In this document: positions 17,301-23,349 of the stretch, piece by piece
Position numbering within the stretch: position 1 is the stretch's first letter
Layout: each line of letters opens with the position of its first letter
Assembly: GCA_963636105.1 (NCBI GenBank)
Contig: CAVHIG010000003.1
Coordinates: 1-57,054 of the forward strand
Source: CAVHIG01 sp963636105
Lineage (GTDB): Bacteria > Bacillota > Clostridia > Peptostreptococcales > Anaerovoracaceae
Direction of reading: 5' to 3'
DNA length: 57,054 nucleotides
The notes under the pieces: model-generated
The model's input: the letters and a program-made list of their open reading frames with translations, nothing else
The model's database searches: none
What the model was told of the DNA's origin: nothing
Program-made: the position numbers and the translations under genes

Positions 17301-18160
17301 GCGGCGCTTCCGGTGATGGCGGAGAATCGGGCGGGCCGGTCAATACGCCTCCGGAGGTGAAGAGTCTGAAGTCAGAGCCGGCGCCGGTGCAGGAGGGAGA
17401 AACCTTCAGAATCCGCGCCCGGGTGGAGGACGCGGAAAAGGATGAGCTGATTGTAGTCATTGAGGTGATACGCGACGGCGAGCAGATCTATGTGTGGCGA
17501 GATAATCATTTTGCGGCAGATCCGTCTACGGGCGAGTATCCGGCCATCGTGACCGATAAGATTCCTGAAAAGGCGCAGCCGGGCAAGTACACGGTGGTAT
17601 GTACGGCTCGTGACGATAGCGGAATAGATATCAAGACCTATGAATTCAAGGTAGAACAGGTGCTGCGCTATGGCGTTACGGGCAGTGTATACCATACGGA
17701 CGAGTGGGAGAAAAACAGAAAGGCCTACAATGCTACGACCTTTGGCGCGTCAAGGGATGCGGCTGTCAGCTATGCTGAATATATCAGGGCTGCGAAGCCG
17801 AGAATGCGCGGCAGCAATGTCTTTTGGAGCGGCGAGCGCTTTATGCTCTCGGCAGAGGCTTTGGGTGAGCCTACAGCGGTAACGGCGGAGATTTCCGGCA
17901 GCGCCTATCGCACCGAGCTTACGAGAGCAGCTGTATCCCCAGGCTCTGTCTCACCTGCAGGCAGCAGCGGAGCAGCCTGGCAGAGCTTTACGGGCAGTCT
18001 GTGGGATATTACCATGAACGGCCGCTGGGGCACAAAGGCGCCGGAGGAGCTTACCTTTATATTCACAGCTCATTATAAGGACGGCAAGACCGCTGTATAT
18101 GAGGAAGCAGTCATTGTGGACGACAGCGAAAAGTATGTAAAGCTGCACAGACGCTATTAG
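11342..18160 (+). CDS. Giant secreted protein with Ig-like regions and a PQQ-type propeller
   Basis: A 2272-residue exported protein: signal peptide (about 1-37, LGIFAVSLLILCGGAAIDASA), then several Ig-like or cadherin-like beta regions (about 230-720). A propeller-like region runs from about 829 to 1220 with DGYTGEMKWQHNLTAAELE and repeated V.S.....G.E.I strands, resembling PQQ-type beta-propellers. Around 1240-1320 a Rossmann-like stretch (NVLVLCDSKYKENEGNLAETI, VNVIIAGERELSG) is seen. Two further beta-sandwich blocks follow, and residues about 2000-2110 form an Ig/PKD-like domain (NTPPEVKSLKSEPAPVQEGETFRIRARVEDAEKDEL). It has no SLH, LPXTG or membrane anchor. Its partner upstream carries SLH motifs, so retention on the surface through that protein is likely. 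Function unknown; adhesin or surface-layer associated role inferred. Confidence 0.85.
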   Translation: MFRNMGKGSGIRKALARLGIFAVSLLILCGGAAIDASALTVEKTTRYYSLDTGVTFLWCNSSGVWQNGLKYGDTTTQHSMSHKWNLPSGAKVVSSGKYNKSATKGQRGYFPFQNAASDETALWSKTSYGKTKAAYDENYVAYSADMNVTSSDGANPVTYGMSFPSKAYNLKKMLSEGQKQKVYDLLGTPSQDMIDKMNLLDPSSESYNAKVQGYMYFTPTVIEYTITESIELGDLAADLSLDSSAKQGESYTVADASILSPEIYAVSAVLEKSYDKSTWESVVTWKGSSAKKGKHTGGSVTQTESNVCTVYYRITVTTDDGQTDSATKSIKITDSRTAGDFDVQLKLPDYTYVGHPVEAVDQTYFQVEESDGTYPYSAREFYSEGLGKNNMYTDAPNATQKKKSGTSGATRIFTFNTPSEEDEFFTVTLEVETDAGETGSDSRYIEVFDTPTIIDTLSGKQKTNRKQILDIKIATNPKVALTRLWVEIETEDGTERVHLDHNIGGTNALENSEHIKTRAITAGSKDEYFTNVQLLFLTKNAEARNFKYRIYAEDANGKSDLVEKAFTVAPDLAPKAALFTENVQLRNPNSDTAEITVEDRSSTDSGDELSRIWYYREAETAGSSGDGDVSASGDAGDTWIPLNGSPAIVDASFGRLKTIIHSHDGVGKLEYKVFVKDIWTDETLEEYITETDYHSAWATISTDVTNVAPVVSLDLKESSGVKVAVVAGSEADKTEIEAIQNDLQMKLIEQGVEADISLTQMNGAVVADDSEDVGDGRTAKFVRTDGLNYETGYTMFENENFAVDDDTFYYMKPNYTEETVANVDNDAYPQQPFEITAYDGYTGEMKWQHNLTAAELEMRIYSSNGAVSAKTGGHKGYFVMDKMGKYVFFVSSGKTAILEKASGGFLTSVDFELGRDAYSYGRYIYTLKSDGVYSISTVTGEAEKIYGAKIVMGRLNSSGDYAANAYSALIGGEVNFVIATPRGFERGYLNLKTGSVVSQEMGRYTSVDLYKSLGFDILGNVAIFAADLNKVCIFDAYNNLIKEVKTMTDDDEIPDAMMAKNEKGEFTYVTSIVNYRYSRSGKVKRVSAAQFDAVYTDASYDVYKSVTSDASTDYFTSDHIMHAMQLGDVVYFQTRGDWSGLYDSDSTYYYSHARTWKLDLATGETAYGGFSGKGNSWMNFGSILEESMTSDNLYGASWTVGGGSKTEFNGDQSAKVVSIYRTMDTVLNQSVARSIGETYQNEDKNVLVLCDSKYKENEGNLAETIERIVKNRVNVIIAGERELSGYQKSLCAALLAEGVDVKQITRNENFKEELAKAIAAASNEEKKDVYKIVKSEGAAADSQSSLTKSFTLEPDTTYYYEYSIKASDGKEKITVSPEISEFMTTEERVASGQFTGENYYVTSVEKDDFETDVRNDFFKYYSKYDSSYYDYEEIIPEAVDGAGRLIDIYYYASKSTGSNPDSRLAKITFTIPEGKKAILSFDVAASYDASQKRSGGSKYIIGYIDDKQWNLLGKHTFGGSNFASSYTHPEILGAGEHSLSLRITMQSSRAHNIRLLIDNLTVSYIEDVEPEDNLLQDKSKSQGGDWYYHSGTITTPSKVRMYSGQKASYLDLYQTNFPEEGYVMETEDATVKLGRRGSDYYAVLDMGENYGINTEAYIKSLPKKGALWYANDYGTDGATETAMKIWLGNVSADYLGQYIERNASKTYPSLQLSAFQGTETYLETAGEAITGAHSFVGKNYVGPASVHTDIVETLYEPVAKGKYFITHGDLKNTYSTSYTTSKGVTYTTDRVKVYDSTVFMANKAYDGRTDITLSSADEEWYLADFKLYTVRNGKRVYVTEENMYDPQIAGSWTAAEAGVTVETVPVPKEEENVPVVYKKGELVMYNVYYSDYSGDPSKASYWKYTHEPWNDGAHPDAVKVIDKYGNESAGSGIVQSAPIERFYIDGKYTVEHWQYDDTGNPAYDKMSNVAKLTFYVQGDGGSMPDESGASGDGGESGGPVNTPPEVKSLKSEPAPVQEGETFRIRARVEDAEKDELIVVIEVIRDGEQIYVWRDNHFAADPSTGEYPAIVTDKIPEKAQPGKYTVVCTARDDSGIDIKTYEFKVEQVLRYGVTGSVYHTDEWEKNRKAYNATTFGASRDAAVSYAEYIRAAKPRMRGSNVFWSGERFMLSAEALGEPTAVTAEISGSAYRTELTRAAVSPGSVSPAGSSGAAWQSFTGSLWDITMNGRWGTKAPEELTFIFTAHYKDGKTAVYEEAVIVDDSEKYVKLHRRY

Positions 18161-18301
18161 CAAATATGAGTCGGGCTTGCAAGCCCCTCGCCCGGCTCTT
18201 TGACCGCTTCAGCGGAAAACCCACGCGGTTTCCGCCGAAAAAGCTGCAGGGGTGTAGATAATTTCTATTTATTTTTCGACTCAAAAGAAATAGGGCACTG
18301 A
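18161..18301. other. Spacer with palindromes after the 2272-aa gene
   Basis: Contains a perfect palindrome GGGCTTGCAAGCCC (18173-18186) and an inverted pair GCGGAAAAC (18212-18220) with GGTTTCCGC (18227-18235), the latter arm being one of the GCGGAAAC motif copies. Neither hairpin is followed by a T-run. No ORF is credible here. Confidence 0.6.
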
Positions 18302-18330
18302 TTGATTTTTTCGTAGGAATGTGATATAGT
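18302..18330 (+). promoter_or_regulatory. Sigma-A promoter of asnS
   Basis: TTGATT (18302-18307), 17-bp spacer, TATAGT (18325-18330), followed by a short leader of about 35 nt to the asnS start. There is no room for a T-box. Confidence 0.65.
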
Positions 18331-18372
18331 AGTCCCATATATGACTTTGAAATTGCGAAAGAAGAAAGTGAA

Positions 18373-19767
18373 ATGAAAGAGACGTTAGTAAGAGATTTAT
18401 TCAGAAACACCGCAGAGTATGCGGACAAGGAAGTCGTAATCAGCGGCTGGGTCAGAAACAACAGAAGCTCAAACAAATTCGGATTCATCGAGCTCAACGA
18501 CGGCTCCTTCTTCAAATCCGTGCAGGTAGTATACGAAGAGGAGTTTATAGAGAATTTCGAGGAAATTGCGAAGGCTTATGTGGCTACGGCGCTTTCCGTG
18601 CGCGGCATTTTGGTACCTACGCCGGAAGCAAAGCAGCCTTTCGAAATTAAAGCAAGGGAGATTCACGTAGAAGCTACGTCCACACCGGACTATCCGCTTC
18701 AGCCAAAGCGCCATTCTATGGAATTTTTGAGAGAAATTGCTCATCTGAGACCGAGAAGCAATACCTTCGCGGCGGTATTCAGAGTGCGTTCGCTTGTGGC
18801 TTATGCTATACATAAGTTCTTCCAGGAGCAGAATTTCGTCTATGTACACACTCCAATCATCACAGGCAGCGACTGTGAGGGCGCGGGTGAGATGTTTAAG
18901 GTGACGACGCTCGACCTCGACAATTTGCCGATGACAGAGGACGGCAAGGTGGATTACAGCCAGGATTTCTTTGGAAAGCCGACATCCATGACAGTATCCG
19001 GCCAGCTCGAGGCGGAGACCTATGCGCTCGCCTTCAGAAAGGTCTACACATTTGGACCGACCTTCAGAGCCGAAAATTCAAATACAGCAAGACATGCTTC
19101 GGAATTCTGGATGATAGAGCCTGAGGTGGCCTTTGCGGACCTCAATGACAATATGGAGCTTGCCGAGGCGATGATAAAGTACATTATAAAGTACGTTTTG
19201 GAAAACGCGCCGGAAGAGATGCAATTCTTCAACAGCTTCGTAGACAAGGGCCTGCTCGAGAGACTGGAAAATATAGTAAATTCCGACTTTGTAAGAATCA
19301 CATATACAGAGGCTGTGGATCTGCTCTTAAAGTCCGGTCAGGAATTCAAATATCCTGTAGAATGGGGTATCGACCTGCAGACTGAGCATGAGAGATATAT
19401 CACAGAGCAGATTTTCAAAAAGCCTGTATTCGTGACGGATTATCCAAAGGAGATAAAGGCATTCTACATGCGACTCAATGATGATGACAAGACAGTGGCG
19501 GCCTGCGATTTGCTGGTACCTGGTGTCGGAGAAATCATCGGCGGTTCACAGAGAGAAGAGCGCTATGATGTCCTCATCAGCAAGATAAAGGAATTTGGCC
19601 TGAACGAAGAAGATTATTGGTGGTATCTCGACCTCAGAAAGTACGGCGGCGTAAAGCACTCCGGCTACGGTCTGGGCTTTGAGAGAATCATCATGTATAT
19701 TACGGGCATGAGCAACATCCGTGACGTGCTGCCATTCCCAAGAACTCCAAAGACGGCCGAGTTTTAG
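18373..19767 (+). CDS. asnS: Asparagine--tRNA ligase
   Basis: A 464-residue class-IIb aminoacyl-tRNA synthetase that charges tRNA-Asn in the cytoplasm. The N-terminal OB-fold anticodon-binding domain (VVISGWVRNNRSSNKFGFIELNDGS) is followed by the catalytic core with motif 2 (FGPTFRAENSNTARHASEFWMIEPEVAF) and motif 3 (GYGLGFERIIMYITGMSNIRDVLPFPRTP). The HSEFWMIEPE-type segment and the ending RTPKTAEF distinguish AsnRS from AspRS. Length is normal. GAAAGAAG precedes the start. The hydroxyacid dehydrogenase gene begins 18 bp after its stop, so both are probably cotranscribed. No T-box leader is present. Confidence 0.97.
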   Translation: MKETLVRDLFRNTAEYADKEVVISGWVRNNRSSNKFGFIELNDGSFFKSVQVVYEEEFIENFEEIAKAYVATALSVRGILVPTPEAKQPFEIKAREIHVEATSTPDYPLQPKRHSMEFLREIAHLRPRSNTFAAVFRVRSLVAYAIHKFFQEQNFVYVHTPIITGSDCEGAGEMFKVTTLDLDNLPMTEDGKVDYSQDFFGKPTSMTVSGQLEAETYALAFRKVYTFGPTFRAENSNTARHASEFWMIEPEVAFADLNDNMELAEAMIKYIIKYVLENAPEEMQFFNSFVDKGLLERLENIVNSDFVRITYTEAVDLLLKSGQEFKYPVEWGIDLQTEHERYITEQIFKKPVFVTDYPKEIKAFYMRLNDDDKTVAACDLLVPGVGEIIGGSQREERYDVLISKIKEFGLNEEDYWWYLDLRKYGGVKHSGYGLGFERIIMYITGMSNIRDVLPFPRTPKTAEF

Positions 19768-19785
19768 GAGAACAGGAGGAAGAAG

Positions 19786-20745
19786 ATGAAAGTTGTTTTG
19801 GCAGAGCCGCTTGGGATTTCGGCTGAATACCTTGATGAACTGGCGGAGGGCCTCAGAAAAAAAGGCCACGAATTTATCGCCTATGACAGCGTAGAAAAGG
19901 ACATTGAAAAGCTTAAGGACAGGTGCCGCGAGGCAGACATCCTCTTGATCGCAAACAATCCGCTGCCGGATGAGGTGATAGATGCCTGCCCAAATCTCAA
20001 ATATATCTCAGTAGCCTTTGTAGGCATAGACCATGTGGGCAAGAGGGCATGCAGAAGCAGAAACATCCCCGTATCCAACGCCGCCGGGTATTGCAATGAT
20101 GCCGTGGCAGAGCTGGCGCTGGGTCTCAGCTTGGACTGCCTGAGAAATATAAGCGCCTGCGATGCTGTGATTAGAGACGGCGGCACAAAGGCAGGACTTG
20201 TGGGACACGAGCTTCATGGCAAGACCGTTGGAATTATAGGCACGGGCGGCATCGGCTGCACTACGGCAAGGCTCTTCAAGGCCTTCGGCTGCAAGCTGCT
20301 TGGATACAGCCGCCATGAGAGAGACGAGGCAAAGGCGATAGGTATAGACTACAAGCCTCTTGACGAGCTCCTCGCGGAGAGCGACATTGTCTCCATCCAT
20401 GTGCCTCTTACAGACGCGACAAATGCGCTTCTAAGTGCCGACAAAATCGCGCTTATGAAGGACAGCGCGATTTTGATAAATACCGCGAGAGGACCGGTTG
20501 TGGATCAGGCAGCCCTGGCAGAGGCTCTGAATTCCGGTAAAATCGCCGCGGCTGGCATAGATGTCTATGACAAGGAGCCGCCTCTTGCCGCGGATCACGC
20601 GCTCCTTCAGGCAAAGAATATCGTCTGCACTCCGCATGTGGGCTTTGCGACAAAGGAATCCATAGATCGCCGCGCTCTGGTGGTCTTTGAAAACATTCAT
20701 ACCTTCCTCGCGGGCAAACCACAAAACGTGATGCCTCTGGAGTAG
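19786..20745 (+). CDS. D-isomer-specific 2-hydroxyacid dehydrogenase
   Basis: A 319-residue NAD(P)-dependent oxidoreductase of the D-2-hydroxyacid dehydrogenase family. The Rossmann motif is VGIIGTGGIGCTTARLFKAFG. Catalytic residues are in place: Arg235 (INTARGPVVD), Glu264 (DVYDKEPPL) and His284 (CTPHVGF). The protein lacks an ACT domain, so it is not a full-length SerA; glycerate, hydroxypyruvate or lactate-type substrates are all possible. An ideal AGGAGG lies nine bases before the start. It is 18 bp behind asnS. Confidence 0.93.
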   Translation: MKVVLAEPLGISAEYLDELAEGLRKKGHEFIAYDSVEKDIEKLKDRCREADILLIANNPLPDEVIDACPNLKYISVAFVGIDHVGKRACRSRNIPVSNAAGYCNDAVAELALGLSLDCLRNISACDAVIRDGGTKAGLVGHELHGKTVGIIGTGGIGCTTARLFKAFGCKLLGYSRHERDEAKAIGIDYKPLDELLAESDIVSIHVPLTDATNALLSADKIALMKDSAILINTARGPVVDQAALAEALNSGKIAAAGIDVYDKEPPLAADHALLQAKNIVCTPHVGFATKESIDRRALVVFENIHTFLAGKPQNVMPLE

Positions 20746-20769
20746 AGGATGCCTGCGCAGTTTCCGCAA

Positions 20770-20800
20770 GCATAGCGGACATACAGGCATAGCGGACATA
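20770..20800. repeat. 14-bp direct repeat
   Basis: GCATAGCGGACATA occurs at 20770-20783 and 20787-20800 in the spacer after the dehydrogenase gene, right behind a copy of the GTTTCCGC motif (20760-20767). Significance unknown. Confidence 0.7.
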
Positions 20801-20827
20801 TTAGATAGATGCATATTGCAAAGATAG

Positions 20828-20865
20828 AGAAGCCTTTCGATTTTTTCGAGGGGCTTCTATTTTTC
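20828..20865 (+). terminator. Rho-independent terminator after asnS-dehydrogenase
   Basis: AGAAGCCTTTCGA (20828-20840), five-base T loop, TCGAGGGGCTTCT (20846-20858) with three G-U pairs, followed by ATTTTTC. Confidence 0.8.
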
Positions 20866-20917
20866 GTAGGGCCTCAAAAAAATCGCAAAAATGACCGCAA
20901 AAATTTTCGTAAAGTGC

Positions 20918-20946
20918 TTGACATTGGCAGGGGAAAGTTGTAAATT
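20918..20946 (+). promoter_or_regulatory. Sigma-A promoter of groESL
   Basis: TTGACA (20918-20923), 17-bp spacer, TAAATT (20941-20946), with the CIRCE operator just downstream at the expected transcription start. Confidence 0.8.
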
Positions 20947-20950
20947 ATAG

Positions 20951-20977
20951 TTAGCACTCAGGAATGATGAGTGCTAA
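20951..20977 (+). promoter_or_regulatory. CIRCE operator (HrcA binding site)
   Basis: TTAGCACTC, nine bases, GAGTGCTAA: an exact match to the CIRCE inverted repeat. HrcA repression of class-I heat-shock genes follows from established knowledge. hrcA itself is not in the window. Confidence 0.97.
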
Positions 20978-21033
20978 CAAGCAAAAAATTAAAGTACCGG
21001 CGAGGCCGGGGTTATGGAAGGAGATATAGAATT

Positions 21034-21312
21034 ATGAGTTTTGGAATCAAGCCACTGGGCACAAGAGTAGTTATCAAAAGAGTTGAAGCTGAAGAAAAGA
21101 CACAGAGCGGCATTATCCTGACAGGAAATGCAAAGGAAGTACCGCAGGTTGCAGAGGTTATGGCAGTAGGCCCTGGCACAAAGGATGAGCCGATGGAGCT
21201 GAAGGTAGGCGACAAGGCAGTATTTTCAAAGTATGCCGGCACTGAGATCAAGCACAATGGCGAAGAATATATCATCGTAAAGCAGTCTGATATTTTGGCA
21301 ATAGTTGAGTAA
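21034..21312 (+). CDS. groES: Co-chaperonin GroES (Hsp10)
   Basis: A 92-residue co-chaperonin that caps the GroEL cavity. It begins MSFGIKPLGTRVVIKRVEAEEKTQSGIIL and contains the mobile loop region (EEKTQSGIILTGNAKE) and the GEEYIIVKQSDILAIVE ending of the family. An in-frame GTG start further upstream (20971) would begin within the CIRCE element and is rejected; ATG 21034 has GGAAGGAG at 21016-21023. CIRCE control is expected. Confidence 0.97.
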   Translation: MSFGIKPLGTRVVIKRVEAEEKTQSGIILTGNAKEVPQVAEVMAVGPGTKDEPMELKVGDKAVFSKYAGTEIKHNGEEYIIVKQSDILAIVE

Positions 21313-21331
21313 AAAAAGGGGGATATACAAA

Positions 21332-22966
21332 ATGGCAAAGGAATTATTTTACGGCGAGGACGCAAGAAAAAAACTGCTGGCAGGAGTTGACCAGCTTGCA
21401 AATACAGTAAAGATCACACTCGGACCTAAGGGCAGAAACGTTCTTCTTGAGAAGAAATTCGGTTCACCGCTCATCACAAACGACGGTGTGACTATCGCAA
21501 GAGAGATCGAGCTCGACGATCCTGTAGAGAACATGGGCGCACAGCTTGTAAAGGAAGTAGCTACAAAGACAAATGACGTAGCAGGCGACGGTACTACTAC
21601 AGCTACACTCCTTGCTCAGATCATCATCAAGGAAGGCTTCAAAAATGTAGCGGCAGGCGCAAACCCAATGGTATTGAAGAAGGGTATTCAGGGCGCTGTA
21701 GACGTAGCGGTAGATGAGATCAAGAATATCGCAAAGGTCGTAGAGACAAAGGAAGAGATCGCACAGACAGCAAGCGTATCCGCGGCTGACGAGAAGATCG
21801 GCGCTTTGATCGCGGACGCTATGGAAAAGGTAGGAAAGGACGGCGTTATCACAGTAGAAGAGAGCAAGTCCACAGGCACTACACTTGAGGTTGTAGAAGG
21901 TATGCAGTTTGACAGAGGCTACCTCTCAGCTTACATGGTAACAGATACAGACAAGATGGAAGCCGTTATGAACGATCCTTACATCTTGATTACAGATAAG
22001 AAGATTTCAAACATCCAGGAAGTTCTTCCACTTCTGGAAAAGATTGTGCAGACAGGCGGAAAGCTCCTCATCATTGCAGAGGATGTAGAGGGCGAGGCTC
22101 TGGCTACACTCGTAGTAAATAAGCTGAGAGGCACATTCGAGTGCGTAGCTGTAAAGGCTCCTGGCTTTGGCGACAGAAGAAAGGCTATGCTCGAGGATAT
22201 CGCAATCCTGACAGGCGGTACTGTAATCTCCGAGGAAGTTGGCTATGAGCTTAAGGAGACTACTCTTGACATGCTCGGTCGCGCAGGCTCTGTAAAGGTT
22301 ACTAAGGAAAACACAGTCATCGTAAACGGCGCAGGCGACAGCGACGAGATCAAGGCAAGAGTAAATCAGATCAGAGCTCAGATTGATGAGACTTCTTCCG
22401 ATTTCGATAAGGAGAAGCTTCAGGAGAGACTTGCAAAGCTCTCTGGCGGCGTAGCTGTTATCAAGGTAGGAGCTGCTACAGAGACAGAGCTCAAGGAGAG
22501 AAAGCTGAGAATAGAGGACGCTCTCAATGCTACAAAGGCAGCCGTAGAGGAAGGCATCGTAGCAGGCGGCGGCGTAGCTCTTGTAAATACAATTCCGGCA
22601 GTTGCGACATATGTAAAGACTTTGGCCGGCGACGAGAAGACAGGTGCGGCTATTATCATGAGAGCGCTTGAGGAGCCGGTAAGACAGATTGCTGAAAACG
22701 CTGGCTTTGAGGGCAGCGTAGTAGTAGCAGCTGTAAAGAACAGCGCTGTAGGCGTAGGCTTCAATGCCGCTACAGAGCAGTACATGGATATGGTATCCGC
22801 AGGTATCGTAGACCCTGCAAAGGTTACAAGATCCGCACTTCAGAATGCTGCATCCGCATCCGCAATGCTTCTGACTACAGAAAGCTGCGTAACTGACATC
22901 AAGAAGGATGAGCCGGCAATGCCACCTATGGGCGGCGGCATGGGCGGCGGCATGGGAATGATGTAG
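21332..22966 (+). CDS. groEL: Chaperonin GroEL (Hsp60)
   Basis: A 544-residue cytoplasmic chaperonin. Signature segments include MAKELFYGEDARKKLLAGV, TLGPKGRNV, the ATP-site GDGTTTATLLAQ, and the GGMGGGMGMM tail. The start is ATG 21332, 19 bp after groES, with AAGGGGGAT as RBS; an earlier TTG would add nine atypical residues. Codon choice is more biased than in neighbouring genes, as usual for highly expressed genes. The GCGGAAAC motif frequent elsewhere is absent here. Confidence 0.98.
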   Translation: MAKELFYGEDARKKLLAGVDQLANTVKITLGPKGRNVLLEKKFGSPLITNDGVTIAREIELDDPVENMGAQLVKEVATKTNDVAGDGTTTATLLAQIIIKEGFKNVAAGANPMVLKKGIQGAVDVAVDEIKNIAKVVETKEEIAQTASVSAADEKIGALIADAMEKVGKDGVITVEESKSTGTTLEVVEGMQFDRGYLSAYMVTDTDKMEAVMNDPYILITDKKISNIQEVLPLLEKIVQTGGKLLIIAEDVEGEALATLVVNKLRGTFECVAVKAPGFGDRRKAMLEDIAILTGGTVISEEVGYELKETTLDMLGRAGSVKVTKENTVIVNGAGDSDEIKARVNQIRAQIDETSSDFDKEKLQERLAKLSGGVAVIKVGAATETELKERKLRIEDALNATKAAVEEGIVAGGGVALVNTIPAVATYVKTLAGDEKTGAAIIMRALEEPVRQIAENAGFEGSVVVAAVKNSAVGVGFNAATEQYMDMVSAGIVDPAKVTRSALQNAASASAMLLTTESCVTDIKKDEPAMPPMGGGMGGGMGMM

Positions 22967-22999
22967 GCAAACCCTGATTTTGGCGGCGTTGCCGCGAGG

Positions 23000-23040
23000 A
23001 AGCCTTGATGAGTTTTCTTTACTCATCAAGGCTTTTTTTA
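23000..23040 (+). terminator. Strong Rho-independent terminator of groESL
   Basis: AAGCCTTGATGAGT (23000-23013), seven-base loop, exact complement (23021-23034), followed by T6. Textbook intrinsic terminator. Confidence 0.95.
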
Positions 23041-23130
23041 GTGTAAAAAAACCATTTTCACATTCAAATGGGCATTCCCAAAAGTGCTTTAATATAGTAA
23101 AATTATATCATAGATAAAATTTTTGTAAGG

Positions 23131-23349
23131 CGCGGCAAGATTTAAGCACTGCTTGAGATATTGCGGCATGCAGGTGCCTTGAGGGACTTTGCGTATACCG
23201 CGATATGAGCGAGCGCTTAAAATCGGCGATGACTGCCTGAGCCCAGCTTTTCGTTTTGACGAAAGGCGCAGGCGATATAGAAGACACAGGCACATGATTG
23301 AAATAAACGTACAACAGGACCATGAGGAAAGTAAAAGGAGGGAGCGAGT
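23131..23349 (+). promoter_or_regulatory. Highly structured leader upstream of the 2697-aa gene
   Basis: Nested helices: GATTTAAGC (23139-23147) with GCTTAAAATC (23215-23224, one bulge) encloses ATATTGCGG (23158-23166) with CCGCGATAT (23198-23206, one U-G pair). Downstream, GCCTG...CAGGC encloses TTTCGT-TTTG-ACGAAA (near 23250-23265). GTGCCT (23174-23179) in the apical region could pair with AGGCAC (23288-23293) as a pseudoknot. No ORF fits. The structure suggests a riboswitch-like or other cis-acting RNA, but I recognise no known class. No clear promoter was found; AT-rich TATAGT lies at 23093-23098. Confidence 0.45.

Noticed and set aside
18337..18372. T-box leader before asnS
   Set aside because: Only about 35 nt separate the promoter from the start, and no T-box sequence is present.
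20971..21033. GTG-initiated N-terminal extension of GroES
   Set aside because: It begins within the CIRCE operator and adds a basic peptide unlike GroES; the ATG at 21034 has a proper RBS.
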